Source of the DNA: Reclinomonas americana ATCC 50394 | Lineage: Eukaryota; Jakobida; Jakobea; Jakobida | Reading direction: 5' to 3' | Assembly: GCA_048213135.1 (NCBI GenBank) | Contig: PS015221.1 | Span: forward strand, 1 to 21,438 | DNA length: 21,438 nt | Part shown: positions 1-10,318 of the stretch, one piece after another | Layout: every line of letters starts with the position of its first letter | Position numbering within the stretch: position 1 is the stretch's first letter | The notes under the pieces: generated by a model | What the model was told of the DNA's origin: nothing | Seen by the model: only the letters and a program-made list of their open reading frames with translations | Database searches by the model: none | Translations under genes and position numbers: made by a program

Positions 1-428
1 TACGCCGTCGTGGGGCACGGCGGCCGACATTTGGTCGCTGGCCATTACGCTGGCCGAGTGCGTGCTCGGATTCCACCCGCTGAACCCGAATGGCGCTGGT
101 GCGTTTGTGTCGTCGTCTTGCTTATGCAGCATCGCACAGCAACGAAGCTGATCTAGTATCTGTGTATGTGCACACAGATCTGACGCCATTCGTGTGGATG
201 ACGCGCATCTGCGACAACGGATCGGTGCTCGGCAGCTGCAGCCAGCTGCTGTCGCCGATGTTTTGCGATTTTCTGCACAAGTGCCTGCAGTTGAATCCGG
301 ACGATCGGCTGTCGGCCACGCAGCTGCTGCGCCACCCGTTTGTGGCGGCTGCCGACAGGAACTGCGGTGTGTTGCGCCAGCTGCTGGCCACGGCGCCGAC
401 GCAGGCGTGCTCCTTTGCCGCCGATTGA
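1..428 (+). CDS. Protein kinase, MAP-kinase-kinase-like, 3' end (partial)
   Basis: This is the C-terminal lobe of a eukaryotic protein kinase whose 5' part lies outside the window. Exon 2-98 encodes TPSWGTAADIWSLAITLAEC, the kinase subdomain IX signature with its conserved Asp-x-Trp. A GTGCGT...CACACAG intron (99-177) follows. Exon 178-428 encodes WMTRICDNGS, then FCDFLHKCLQLNPDDRLSA with the subdomain XI Arg, and LLRHPFV; it ends at TGA (426-428). The spacing and the 'SPMFCDFLHKCL' stretch resemble STE-family MAP2K kinases, which phosphorylate MAP kinases in the cytosol. The catalytic HRD and DFG motifs are not in the window, so activity and exact family are inferred. Another STE kinase (MAP4K or Ste20-like) is possible. 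The gene converges on the M49 peptidase gene. Confidence 0.85.
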
Positions 429-770
429 ACCGAGCCACAAGAGGTGATGACTGGAAACTGGAATCTGGTGCATTGACGAGAAAAACGTCAAGCGTCCGCG
501 TGCTACCGGCTGCAAGTCCGTCGTGTCCACCGAGACATTGTGCCGTCGACTGCGCCGTGCGGCGCCTGCTAGTCATGTGCGATCAGCAGTGCGAGCGGAA
601 TCAGAATGAGAGAGAGAAAGAACAGCGATTTTGTGAGAAGCAGAAGAGAGCAGAGTGTCAGCGAGTAATAAGTGACAGAAGTAGGTTTTTTTGGGTCGTG
701 AGTAACGTAATAATAAGAGCGACATAATTTTTGGCCTTACATGAAGTGGTATTGGTGGTGGTGAATGTCT
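429..770. other. Convergent intergenic region (3' flanks of kinase and M49 genes)
   Basis: This 342-bp stretch lies between two stop codons on opposite strands. It holds a purine-rich patch (about 606-660, rich in GAGAGA) and an AT-richer patch near 675-735. These are consistent with 3' untranslated and polyadenylation sequence, but no canonical AATAAA is present. No convincing coding exon was seen. Confidence 0.5.
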
Positions 771-3675
771 TCAAGGCGACGTGGAAAAGATCGGCCGAAT
801 GTCGACCGGAATGCCGAGCGTGGTGGCCTTGTCGAGCACCGCCTGCATCTCAGGCCGCACAGAGCCGCGTGAGTCCAACAGGGAACGCGCCAGCGCGACA
901 TTGCCTTGCGCTTGCATCGTCAACAGCGTGGTCGTCAGGTCGGCGACGCAGCCCTCAATCTGTGCACCAAACCCCTTGAGTTTCATCACTCACGCACGAT
1001 TCCCTTGCAATGGTACGTACCTTGCTAAAGTCGACATAGTACATCTGCACACATATCGACGAATCAGTGTCATTTTCAAAGAGAGAGAGAGAGAGAGGCA
1101 GCGCCACGCAACCGATGCCGATGAGTCGTACACAAAACCGCCGCACTCGACAAACGAGTTGAATGACAGCGCCACGGCTCGTGCATGCGCCTCGTTGGTG
1201 CCGAAGCGCACCGACCGGAAGGCGCTCGCCAAAAAGGTGACGTACAGCGACTTGACCTGGTCGGCGGTGAGGGTGATAAAGTTGTTGTCGTTGAGCAGCA
1301 CGAGCATCCACAGGGCGGACACATCTGCAGCAGCAGCAGAGGTGAGGGATTTTGATCTCACAGTCGACAGCAGACTGGAGCACTCACCAGCCTTGGCCTC
1401 CTCAATCGGCGAGTACAACGCTTGGAACACCAAGCGGACTGTCGTGTGCATGCCATTAATCTGCACGCCACCTCAATCGTGAGCTGTGGAAGCGACACAT
1501 GCGAAAAAATTGGAGTCACGCACCGTGATGTTGTGTGGTCCCAGTCCGTGCATGAGCTCGTGAGCCAGAATGTGCGTGAAAAAGGCATCGAAAGACACCA
1601 TGGAGCGCTGATCATCACGCACACCGAGTCTGTGGACGCAGTCAGTGAGACACAGCAGCCGTGAGACATCATCGCGCGGTTGATCACAAGCGCAACTCGG
1701 CGAGTCGCAGCAGAATGCGATCGTATTTGCCGCGCTGCACGTTCTTCAGCAGTGTGCGCTTGCTGCCCTCTGCATCCAACACACACAAGCGTGATGATGA
1801 GCAACGCAGTCTTCATATCAATCAGCAGCGAATTAGCCGCACCTTGCTCCACGACACGCGGATCATTCGGCAGGTTGAAGGCGGCACTCTGCACACGCCA
1901 GAGGTGAGTATCTCTTTCTCTCTTCCCACTCTTCTCACACACAAGAGCCAACACACCTGCACACCAGGCGCTGCCTCTCTGCATGTAAAGAAGAGCAGGA
2001 TGAGTCACAAGAATGCGAGAAAGCCCTACTGCACGTCTACGCACCCTCCATTGTACACCTCGTTCACGGCGACGAGCACGGCGGCCTTGCCGAGTTGCGG
2101 GTTGCGGTAGGCGGGGTTGATGGGCAGATTATCCTCCACAAACTGCAGGTGCTGCGTGAATGTCTGCAGTTGCTGCGTCGACTCGGGATCCTGCGCGAGC
2201 ACAGTCGTCAGTGACATCACACTCAGCCGACACGCCGCCGCGTACACACGCACCTTGATGGTCACGTATGCCTCGAAGGCGGCCTTCAGACCCAACAAGT
2301 TGTCCTCGTAGGTCTCATACGGTCCAATCGTGACCTCGATCGGCGAATCCAGCTGCATCCACAACACCTGCGCTCGGCGAAAAGCAATCATCATCAGCAT
2401 CTGGTTGCCACTTCTCTCTTTCCCACATGCAGCAACAACACGAAACGTCGCTGGCAAAGTAGTCCTGCGCAGGGTCGAGGAAGGCGGCGGCGCGAGACTG
2501 CAGGAAGCTGTGGTACGAAGTGAGTGTAAGAGGGGAGAAGGAAAAAAAGAGACTTGCTTCACACGAACTTTTTCAGCGACTGGTTCGTCGTCGCCTGCGC
2601 AGCGGCCTGCATTTCAGTGGCCGCGGCTTGCAGTTGCGTGGCGTACGCCGTCGAGTACGGCACCGACATGAGCTCTGGGTGCACGCACACACGTGAGCAG
2701 CGACGCATCCGGCAAGGAAAGACATTTCCTCAGCCTCGCAACTTCCTTGCGCATCTCGACGAATGACAGTGAAGAAGCTCTCGGCCTGATCGCGATCCGC
2801 CGGCGACAAGCTCGCCGTCCACGTCTCGAACCTGCACGGTCATCCACAATCAGCTTTACGCGCGCGATGCCAGCACCACCAGAGCGAGAGAGAGATGCGC
2901 ATACTCACTCCTGCTTGCTCATGTCGAGCGGATAAAAGCCGGCGCCTGGCGGCTTCTCCCCGACGCCCGCGACAAACGCATGCTCATCGTCAAGCCGCGA
3001 CCACGGACCAGCATTCAGCTCAAACGCGCCCAACTGCTGCACCGGGCACTCGGTAGTGTTCTGCGCCGCCGCCATTTGCAGCGCCGTCTGCGTCGCCTCA
3101 TTGTTGACCCACACCTGCTCGAGATAGATTGGATTCATCTGCTGCGCAGCGCGCACCAAATGCTGCAACGCCGTGCGCTCACTCTGCGGCAACGCCGTCG
3201 TGTCGGCCGTCATCGCCACCGTGACAAACGCCCTCAGATCCGAGTCTGCATTGCGCGCCACATAACAAGTGAATCATCCCAGCTGCAGTCAGTCGATTGC
3301 CTCGTCACGCAACTTGCAATGGTGCACTCGGTAGATGGTCCCACTGGCGTCGAGTTATCACCGCTCTTCTTGCGCGGTAACACCAGCAGCACAATCACCG
3401 CCGTGACCAGCACACCAATCACCACGGCACTGATAATCACAAAGCGACGATTGCCGCGCGAGATCCACGTGCCTCCGGAACCATCGCTCTCACCAGTGGT
3501 CGGCGTGCGACTCGGCGACGATGCCTCCGAGCCCGTGTCGGAGAACGAGGCACCGAGAAAGCGTTTGGTGTCGCCCACCACCTGCACACTGTGTGTGTAA
3601 GCAAGCAGGCAGGCGAGAGTGGCAAAGGGCACGCACCTTCTTGCCAATCACGTTGGCCGCGAACGAGCTTGCCAT
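771..3675 (-). CDS. Membrane-anchored M49-family zinc metallopeptidase (DPP III relative)
   Basis: Fifteen exons splice to an open frame of 618 residues: 3675-3637, 3581-3362, 3245-2909, 2831-2743, 2674-2569, 2507-2447, 2367-2254, 2190-2045, 1886-1843, 1769-1688, 1629-1524, 1460-1388, 1324-1113, 1044-1021, 974-771. The zinc site is HELMHGLGPH (HExxH; reverse strand near 1550) with a second motif EEAKAD split by the 1387-1325 intron. The two His residues and the first motif-2 Glu should bind zinc. Other family blocks are FYPLDMSKQEF, DSPIEVTIGPYETYED, AFNLPND and FRSVRFGTNEAH. M49 enzymes are exopeptidases that remove dipeptides or hydrolyse related substrates. Unusually, the N terminus carries a Ser/Thr-rich stretch and one transmembrane helix (FVIISAVVIGVLVTAVIVLL), so this copy should sit in a membrane. 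The exon 2/3 join (donor 3361) is the least certain. Confidence 0.93.
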
Positions 3676-3770
3676 CCTGCAAGAGAGTGCGAATGCTATT
3701 TGTCACCTCGCAGCGCGAGCTGTCAACTCCTCTATCACTCTCTTTCTCTCACGCGCACCGACGCACACAC
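3676..3770. promoter_or_regulatory. Divergent promoter region
   Basis: Only 95 bp separate the start codons of the M49 peptidase gene (reverse, 3675) and the membrane-protein gene (forward, 3771). Both promoters and both 5' leaders must fit here or overlap the flanking genes. The sequence is pyrimidine-rich on the plus strand (TCTCTTTCTCTC around 3740-3752). I see no clear TATA box. The call is inferred from gene orientation. Confidence 0.5.
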
Positions 3771-5772
3771 ATGGTGGACATTGACGTGAGCTGGGTCATC
3801 ACCACCAGCGTGGTGGCCATTGCACTGTACGCGCTGCTCTCATGGCTGTGGCGCTTCATCAGTGACCCATTTGGCACCTCCTCCTCTTCATCCTCCTCCA
3901 TATTCTCGTGGTCATCCGCCAAGGATGACGAGGACGTCTACTCCGCAGCAGTCGACTCCTCATTATCTGCATCTTCATTGTCGTCTTCATCCGGTGGTGC
4001 ATTGTCTTCGTCTGTGCGAGGCAGCAACTGGTCATTAGTGCCGTCGTTGGACGCGGTTGGTGGTGGCGGAGGTGGTTCGTTGGCACTGGCAGGTGCCTTT
4101 GGGCAAGGCCCCTCGTCGGTCGCCTCGGCTTCGGCGGCTGGAGGCGGCGCAGCTGCTGCGGCGGCCTCCTATGCGCGTCTGCCTTCCTCTTCCTCCTCTT
4201 CTGCTGTCAGTGGATCACCGCTGGTGGAGCGTCGAGTGTGGGGCGTGGAGGTTAGCCTTGTTCTTCTGCTTCGTTGCTGGTGCGATTCGGCGCTCATTTC
4301 GCTTTGGAGTCACAGCCGCGCAAGGAGAGCGGCGAATTGCCGCTTGGTGTGTTTGCGCTGCAGGAGTTGGAGGCGAGTGAGGATGCTCGTGGCTTGCTCC
4401 GGCGACAGATTCGTGACAAGGGGTATGCGCGATGTGTGTGTGAGAGAGAGAGAGGTTCCGCAGCAAGGTGTCCTCACAGCTCCGTCTGTGATGCAGGTGT
4501 GCTCGGCTGCGTGTCGCCAACTGCGGAGGCGCGTATGAGGCGTCGTTGAATGCGGTGATGGAGTTCATGTCGTTGTGCACCGAGGGCGAGAAGCGGGAGC
4601 TGGCCATGCGAGTGTCGGTGGAGGGCGCTGAGTTGCCGTGTGGCCACGCGGCTGATGGGACGCTGGAGTGGTTGATTGTTGCGTCGGTGTTGTCTGTGCC
4701 CCTTTTTGCTGTCTGCGGCTCATGCGTGGGTGCGCGCAGACGCGACGGGAGCACGACGGCAACGTGTGTCCGCAGTGGCACACGGAGGCCCGACAACGTG
4801 TTGATGAGACGCTGGCCGCCGACGCTCTGGAGGCCTCCACCGCCATGTACACCATGATGGACTCGCTGGCGCGGTTTGTCATGCGGTGCCTCGTGCTGCC
4901 GGTGAGTGGGAGGAGAGGAGGGAGAGGGAGAGGGAAAACCAGTGTCTCACCTGGTCTGACAGGAGGAGATTGAGCCATTTTTGGAGCCCGCGCGACCGGT
5001 TGAGCCGGAGGAGGCCACGGCCTCGTTCCAGCGGGTGGTGTTGCGTACTTTACTTGTCTGACGATTGTTTGTCTTCTGTGTTGCTCACCCCACGGATGCA
5101 GGTGGTCGAATCTAATCAACCACTCGAAGCGTGTCGGATTGACCGGTGAGCGACACGCCCAGCTTTCCTGTCGCCTGCATACAGTTGTTGTCTTATGTCG
5201 TGGGAACACAGAGACAACCGGTGCGGAATTCGGCATTCCTGGCCTCTGTTCGGTGGCATTCATCGGTTCCGGAGCCTGCCTCGAGTCGCGCGGCGGCCTG
5301 TCCACGGTTTGCACACAAGCTTCTTGCGCGCTGTGCTGACGAACGATAGAAAGCTAATCGCGGCTATATCGCAGCGCGTCCAAGTCGACCACCACGAGCC
5401 CGTAGAGCTGTGCGTGTTTGTCGGCCGCCAGTTGGAAAACATGACGGATCGTCGCTATCGCAGCGCCATCGTGCGCGAGGTCTGTGTGTGTGTGTGTGTG
5501 CGTGCGCGCTGTCTCCGCACACGGTGGAGAGTGCTGACCCTTGTGGATTGATGCAGGTCTTCTCGACCGATCCACATGCGGCGCGCGCCATCACCTGGTA
5601 CAACTTGTGGATGAGTCCCGAGTTCGATCTGCAGACGCAGGAACGGGAGCGCGTCTTTACCTTTACATCGCCCGCGCACGGTTCGTCCCAACTGCGTTTT
5701 ATTTGTTTGTGTGTTTTCTTGGCCTCACGACGAGCCGATGCAGCGTCGAGTGGTTCTCTGCGCGACCGACGG
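3771..5772 (+). CDS. Unrecognised single-pass membrane protein, 3' end lost in assembly gap
   Basis: I do not recognise this protein. Exons 3771-4250, 4316-4422, 4497-4686, 4740-4901, 4963-5034, 5102-5145, 5185-5479, 5557-5680 and 5744 to the gap keep one open frame of at least 501 residues. Residues about 8-32 form a transmembrane helix (VITTSVVAIALYALLSWLW). Residues about 38-150 are low complexity: Ser runs, then Gly/Ala-rich. The remainder is predicted soluble, mixed charged and helical (for example FALQELEASEDARGLLRRQI and CVFVGRQLENMTDRRYRSAI). An N-terminal anchor with a cytosolic tail is the simplest topology. The start follows a pyrimidine-rich leader shared with the divergent M49 gene. 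No stop occurs before the run of Ns at 5773, so the gene is incomplete. It is possible, but not supported, that the last small exons belong to the next gene. Confidence 0.6.
3873..4214 (+). repeat. Low-complexity Ser then Gly/Ala coding stretch
   Basis: Within the membrane-protein gene, repeated TCC/TCT/TCA serine codons (3880-3905, 3970-4000, 4186-4210) and GGT/GGC/GCG codons (4056-4165) encode Ser runs and Gly/Ala runs. This probably forms a flexible cytosolic linker after the membrane helix. Codon mixing within the runs suggests they are old rather than fresh slippage. Confidence 0.7.
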
Positions 5773-6005
5773 NNNNNNNNNNNNNNNNNNNNNNNNNNNN
5801 NNNNNNNNNNNNNNNNNNNNNNNNNNNNNNNNNNNNNNNNNNNNNNNNNNNNNNNNNNNNNNNNNNNNNNNNNNNNNNNNNNNNNNNNNNNNNNNNNNNN
5901 NNNNNNNNNNNNNNNNNNNNNNNNNNNNNNNNNNNNNNNNNNNNNNNNNNNNNNNNNNNNNNNNNNNNNNNNNNNNNNNNNNNNNNNNNNNNNNNNNNNN
6001 NNNNN
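5773..6005. other. Assembly gap (233 N)
   Basis: A run of unknown bases interrupts two genes. The upstream open frame has no stop before it, and the downstream reductase lacks its first ~100 residues after it. More than 300 coding bases plus introns and an intergenic region are missing, so 233 bp is too short to hold them. The gap length is probably not reliable. Confidence 0.95.
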
Positions 6006-7455
6006 TGTCTCCCGTGAGAGAGACAGGCGATTCGTTGATTTGATTGCATATGCGCAGAGTGTCAGTGTGACAGAGTTGCAGCAGTGTTACGACGCGGTGT
6101 TCTTGGCGTATGGGGCGCAGCGTGATCGGCTGCTGAGGATCCCGGGAGAGGAGGTGCGGGGAGTGGCCAGTGCACGGGCGTTTGTGGAATGGTGATGCTC
6201 GTCTGCGTTGTCGTCGAAGTGAACAGCGCGCGCTCACATCCAAGCAGGTACAACGCGTTGCCGGATGCCACCACGTCGATGCCGCTCGACTGGCCACGCG
6301 TGCTCCACGAGAGCCGACGTGCGGTGGTCATTGGGCAAGGCAATGTGGCGGTGGATGTCACGCGGCTGCTGGCGCACACGCCGGAGGCGATTCGTGGCAC
6401 GGATATCGCGGCGCATGCGGTGGAGGCGCTGTCGCGCTCCAACATTCGGCATGTGACCATGGTTGGGCGACGCGGGCCACTGCAGGCGGCGTTCTCGTTG
6501 GCGGAAGTTCGTGAGCTCACCAAGTTGGTTTGTTGTCGGCCGCACACGCCCCCTCTGTTCGGGACGTCTTCTCAATTGTCGCGCAGGATCGCGGTCGAGT
6601 GCGCGTGCGTCGGAGTCAAGTGGAGAGCGCGATGGAATTCGAACGAGTAGCGGCGGCGGCCTCACGCACGCCGGAATCACTGCAGCATCGTCGTCATCGT
6701 GAGCGACTGATGGCGCTGCTGAAGCCGTGTGTGGTGGACGATGTGCTATGGGATGGCGAAATGCAGCAGCTGCAGCGCGACGGCATGGTGGTGATCGAGC
6801 TGGCCTTTCAAATGCAGCCGGTGCGTGTTCTCGAAAGCGTGTCGGCGAGCACGGAGAGCCGGGTGAGTGGTGTTGAATTCGAGCGCACCTACCTGACACT
6901 GGACCCGACGAGCATGGAGTGCACGGCGCGTGGAACAGGCGAGCACGTGACGGTGCCTTGCGAATTCGTGCTGCGCAGCATCGGCTACCAGTCGGTGCCG
7001 CTGGCCGGCATTCCGTTTGACTCGCGCAAGTACATTGTGGAGAACGAGTTGGGCCGTGTGCGCGGCCTGGATGGCGTCTACGTGGCGGGCTGGTTGAAAC
7101 GCGGTCCGTCGGGTGTCATTGGCACGAATCGCGACGATGCTCTGGAGTCGGTGACCACGTGTCTGGCCGACTTGGAAAAGGCGGGGAACGGGGCCGCGGA
7201 GAAGGGCGGTCACGAATGTCTGCAGCAGCTGCTGCGCGCCAAGGTCCGTTCGTCGCCGGGTGCATGCGCATGAGTGCCACATCTCACTCACTCCTGCTGT
7301 AGAGCATAAGACCGGTGTCGTGGGACGAGGCGTGCCTGATCATGGGCGAAGAAGAGCGCCGCGGCGCACAACGCGGCAAGGTGGGCGAAAAGTTTCTGAG
7401 CGTGGCCGACATGCTCGCCCTGCTCGATGAGAAGAGCAAGAAGAAAAGTACATGA
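6006..7455 (+). CDS. FDXR: Adrenodoxin-type ferredoxin-NADP reductase (5' end in gap)
   Basis: The product is the NADPH:adrenodoxin/ferredoxin oxidoreductase (yeast Arh1, human FDXR type). This mitochondrial flavoprotein passes electrons from NADPH to ferredoxin for Fe-S cluster assembly and related reactions. Visible exons are about 6058-6191, 6248-6527, 6587-7243 and 7303-7455. Family blocks in order: YDAVFLAYGAQRDR with IPGEEVRGVASARAFVEWYN; the NADPH-binding VVIGQGNVAVDVTRLL; VTMVGRRGPLQAAFSLAEVR; the C-terminal FAD/NADP block GVYVAGWLKRGPSGVIGTNR; and RPVSWDEAC near the end. The N-terminal FAD-binding GxGxxG region, expected in the family, is not seen because of the gap. The W codon split across the 6192-6247 intron (VEW|YN) confirms that junction. 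The stop is only 62 bp before the Kish start. Confidence 0.94.
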
Positions 7456-7517
7456 GTAGAGTTGTCTTTCGTCGCCGTCGCAGGACTTCATTTTTCAATC
7501 ACATCATCGTGTGAGCA

Positions 7518-7966
7518 ATGGTGGTGCGTGCATACGCTCTATGCTGTCCCCCACACGTGCGCTCCACTCACTCTCCCTCTCTCTCTCACACACACACACA
7601 CCAGTTCGCGCTTCTCAACTTTGACGTGGTGCTCACGGTGGTGCTGCTCTTCATCTGCACATGCACCTACATCAAGCCATACGCACAGTCCTACGTTGCG
7701 CATGCTCTCTCTGTGCGCACCACTGTCTCTCTCTCACACACACACATGCTGGCCAACAGAGGATGTTTGCGCAGTACTTTGACCCACAGAAGAAGGGGTG
7801 AGCACCAACTCGCGCGCGCGCAAAATCGTCACCACTGAGCTCACTCGCCACACGCACGCACAGCTTCTCGAGCATGGTCTACAAGGCCACAGTGGTGGGC
7901 AACCGCCTCAGTCCCGTGGTCTCCATTGGCTGCATTCTCATGGGCCTGCGACTCCTCTTTGCATAA
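7518..7966 (+). CDS. TMEM167: Kish / TMEM167 small Golgi membrane protein
   Basis: Four exons (7518-7523, 7605-7694, 7775-7797, 7864-7966) splice to a 73-residue protein, the usual size of Kish proteins. The first helix LLNFDVVLTVVLLFICTCTY matches the family's invariant 'L(F/L)NF...LLxICTC(A/T)Y' start. The end, LSPVVSIGCILMGLRLLF, is the second helix. With these junctions the loop between the helices has the family length give or take one residue. Kish proteins reside in the Golgi and are needed for secretion in animal cells; that role is family knowledge. The first coding exon is only ATG GTG followed by a GTGCGT donor. ATG followed directly by GTGGTG as donor is the alternative, with one fewer residue. 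Transcription probably starts inside the 62-bp spacer or the end of the reductase gene. Confidence 0.9.
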
Positions 7967-8016
7967 GAATGAACGCACACACGTGGAGAGAACGTATACT
8001 AGTTACACAGGTATCA

Positions 8017-8811
8017 TCAAAAGGGCGTCTTTGCAGCGGAAGCAGAGGATCGCCCACGCATGGACGAGGGCGAGATACCGGCGGCGGCGAGTGCATCGGC
8101 CACGCGCTCGCGCCGCGACACCTCCTTCTCCGTCGGCTTCAGCAGCGTCATCTCGCGCACGTCTGGGCGCGACCAGCCCGACTGGTACCCGCGCCACCCG
8201 TTCGCCGCACCCGAGATCAGCGCCAGCCCGCCCAGTGCCATGTAGATCAACAGAAACACGCGGCCCCACCAGCCTAGCAAGTCAATAGTTAAGTCAGTTA
8301 CTCGATCGAAGGGTGGAGTGAGTGGGTGGCAGTGTACAGTACCCATGTTGTTCTTGTCGGTGCTGAAGAAGAACTCCCAGCGCAACGCGAGCAGCACGTA
8401 GCCGGTGATGCTGGCGGCGACGGCGAACATGAGGACGATGTTGGAGAACATGGTCGGTCGTCGCTGTGAGTAAGGGTGAGCACACAATGATCACACACGC
8501 AAGAGGCGCATGCGTTGTAGTACCTGCACTCTCCACAGGAGCGCCAGCAGGAACATGAGGAGGCCGCAACCGACAAAGACCCACACAGTGGCGAAGCCGA
8601 GAGCTGTGTCAAGGAGTGTGAGAGGCTGGCAGAGAGCGTGTGTGTGTGTGTGAGTGTGTTACGTACTGTTTGTGCGCAGAGTTTGGAACTGGATGAGAGG
8701 CGCGATGACGCCTCCCCAGTGCAAGAGACCCGAGATGAAGAACGTGGTGAGGTACATGCGAGAGCGAAACGGGTGCGTTCGCACCACCTTGCCGCTTTTT
8801 GTTACTTCCAT
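8017..8811 (-). CDS. Four-helix integral membrane protein
   Basis: Exons 8811-8667, 8603-8524, 8463-8343 and 8273-8017 give exactly 200 codons and a TGA. The protein has a short basic N terminus (MEVTKSGKVVRTHPFRSR) and four hydrophobic helices: about residues 19-42 (YLTTFFISGLLHWGGVIAPL), 50-72 (FATVWVFVGCGLLMFLLALL), 80-104 (NIVLMFAVAASITGYVLLAL) and 117-136 (RVFLLIYMALGGLALISGAA). A ~60-residue charged, Ser-rich cytosolic tail follows. Small size and four closely spaced helices resemble COPI-associated/Tvp15-Tvp18-like Golgi proteins, but I see no diagnostic motif, so this is only a suggestion. It converges on Kish with 50 bp between stops. One intron contains a (GT)n run. Confidence 0.75.
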
Positions 8812-9194
8812 TGCTTCTTCTTCTTTTTTTCACTGGTGTTGCTTGCTGATGGCGTGAGCGAGCGAGCGAGAGAGCGAGAGCAAGTGAGTACGCGGAAGAA
8901 TTTTGGTGTCCGGTGCGTCGATATCGGCGACGTTCTCCTGTACACGCCCGGTGTCAAGCCGATGCAGCGCATTGTGTAAGGCGATGGTGTGCGCGACGCG
9001 GTCCTTCTGTGCCCGAGAAAGAGCATGAGCGACAGTGACGCGAAGTCATCAAAAATCATGCTCTTTTGCTCTCTCTCGCCTTGTCGTTGCCTTGCGTGCG
9101 TGTCACAGAGCTTCTACTGCACATAAGGAGGCGTTGATTGTGGGCGTGAAACAATCGCTGTCTGTCCGGCCACGCGCGGACAACATTCAAAATC
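8812..9194. promoter_or_regulatory. Divergent intergenic region between four-helix and nucleotide-kinase genes
   Basis: This 383-bp spacer separates two start codons on opposite strands, so it must hold both promoters. It contains a T-run (about 8820-8830), a GAGC/GAGA repeat patch (8857-8882), and an open stretch in one plus frame from about 8883 to a TAA at 8977-8979 with no start codon. I found no supported exon. A 5' non-coding exon for either gene could lie here. Confidence 0.45.
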
Positions 9195-10184
9195 ATGACT
9201 GGCACGGAGAACGCACCGTCTCGTCGTGTGGTGGCGCGTGTGATTGGCGTCTGCGGTGGCATGGGTGCGCCTTCTCTCTCCTCTCCTTCTCTCCATCGCT
9301 GTGACTCATGCATGCCTGTGTGTGTGTGTGACAAGGCGCGGGCAAGGAGGAGGTTCTGAACTTTTTCCGCGCGCGTGGCTACATGGCATTCTCGCTCAGC
9401 AACGTGCTGCGTGCTCGCATTGCCGCTCGTCTTGGCCCCGATGCAGTCACTCGGTGCGCATTTTGCATTTTGCATGCACGACTTGCATGTCATTGACTGA
9501 CCAGACTCCTCTCCCAGTGACAACCTGCGCAAGGAGGGCAACGAGCTGCGCACACAGTACGGACCTGGTGCGCTCGGCGTCAAGGCCGTCGACTACATCC
9601 AGGCCGAGGAGCAGCAGGTGAGCAGCACTGGGTCTCCCTGCCCACATGTTCCGCGTTCCAGTCGCTCACTCGGTGACTGGGTGAGCAGAAGCACCCCGCC
9701 GGCTTCATCATTGACTCGATCCGCCACCCCGACGAAGTCCGCGCTCTCCGTGCCGCCATTCCCCAGTTCCGCTTGATTGCTCTCGATGCACCCATGGCTG
9801 TTGCGTTGGCGCGTCACTCTCTCTTATCTTTTCCACACGGCTCTGTTGTTATTGTCGGGTGTGACCCGCATGACAGCAGTGGTAGCAAGCGGAAGAGGCC
9901 GTACAGTCAACGCAGGCACAGAAACACAGCTGACTGTTCGCTCACTCTCCCTTTACCAGCTGCGTTTCCAGCGCTGTGAGAAGCGTGCCCGCGAGGCCGA
10001 TCCCACCGCAACACTGCTTACGTTCTTGGAGGCTGACGATCGCGAGTCGTATGGAGAGGGCGCCGGACAGCGTGTCCGCGAAACCATGGCCCTGGCCGAC
10101 GCTTACATTATCAACGCCACGACCCTGCAGGATTTGCATGCCAAGCTGGAGAACCTCGTCCGTGAGTGGGAGAAGCAGCAGTAG
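9195..10184 (+). CDS. P-loop nucleotide kinase-like protein (dephospho-CoA kinase / NMP kinase superfamily)
   Basis: Exons 9195-9264, 9336-9453, 9518-9617, 9689-9799 and 9960-10184 give 207 codons. The Walker A loop GVCGGMGAGKEEV is rebuilt across the first intron (Gly split by 9265-9335). Next come FFRARGYMAFSLSNVLRARI, the substrate-lid type DNLRKEGNELRTQYGPGAL, IIDSIRHPDEVRALR (Walker B strand), IALDAPMALRFQRCEKRARE with the LID-like Arg residues, and ADAYIINATTLQDL. This order matches small P-loop kinases related to dephospho-CoA kinase and the archaeal UPF0200 group, which are also found fused to dCMP deaminases. The Lys after GAG is present, but it is followed by Glu rather than Ser/Thr, as in several members of that group. 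The substrate cannot be told from sequence. The 9800 donor is GTTGCG. Confidence 0.82.
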
Positions 10185-10318
10185 GAAGGCAAGGAAGAAG
10201 AAGACACGGTGAGATGATACCACTCTCTCACTGCATCACCCCCTCCCTGCGTGGGAGGAGTACACAGACACTTTTTAAAAATGATGTGCAAAATTTTTTA
10301 TCGTCCATCGTGATTGCA

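Noticed and set aside
4565-5314. 249-codon open frame on the minus strand
   Set aside because: It lies antisense to exons whose plus-strand junctions keep phase throughout. Its composition (Pro/Arg-rich, no domain) is typical of GC-rich shadow frames.
5744-6191. Genuine fusion of the upstream membrane protein with ferredoxin reductase
   Set aside because: The run of Ns lies exactly between the two parts, and the reductase family needs an N-terminal FAD region that is missing. A gap artefact is simpler.
6234-7291. Long minus-strand frames over the reductase gene (221 and 181 codons)
   Set aside because: They are opposite clear ferredoxin-NADP reductase coding sequence and show no motif of their own.
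8883-8979. Open plus-strand stretch ending in TAA (contains DIGDVLLYTPGVKPM)
   Set aside because: There is no start codon and no convincing splice acceptor with an upstream exon. A reverse-strand alternative exists too. It was left as intergenic with low certainty.
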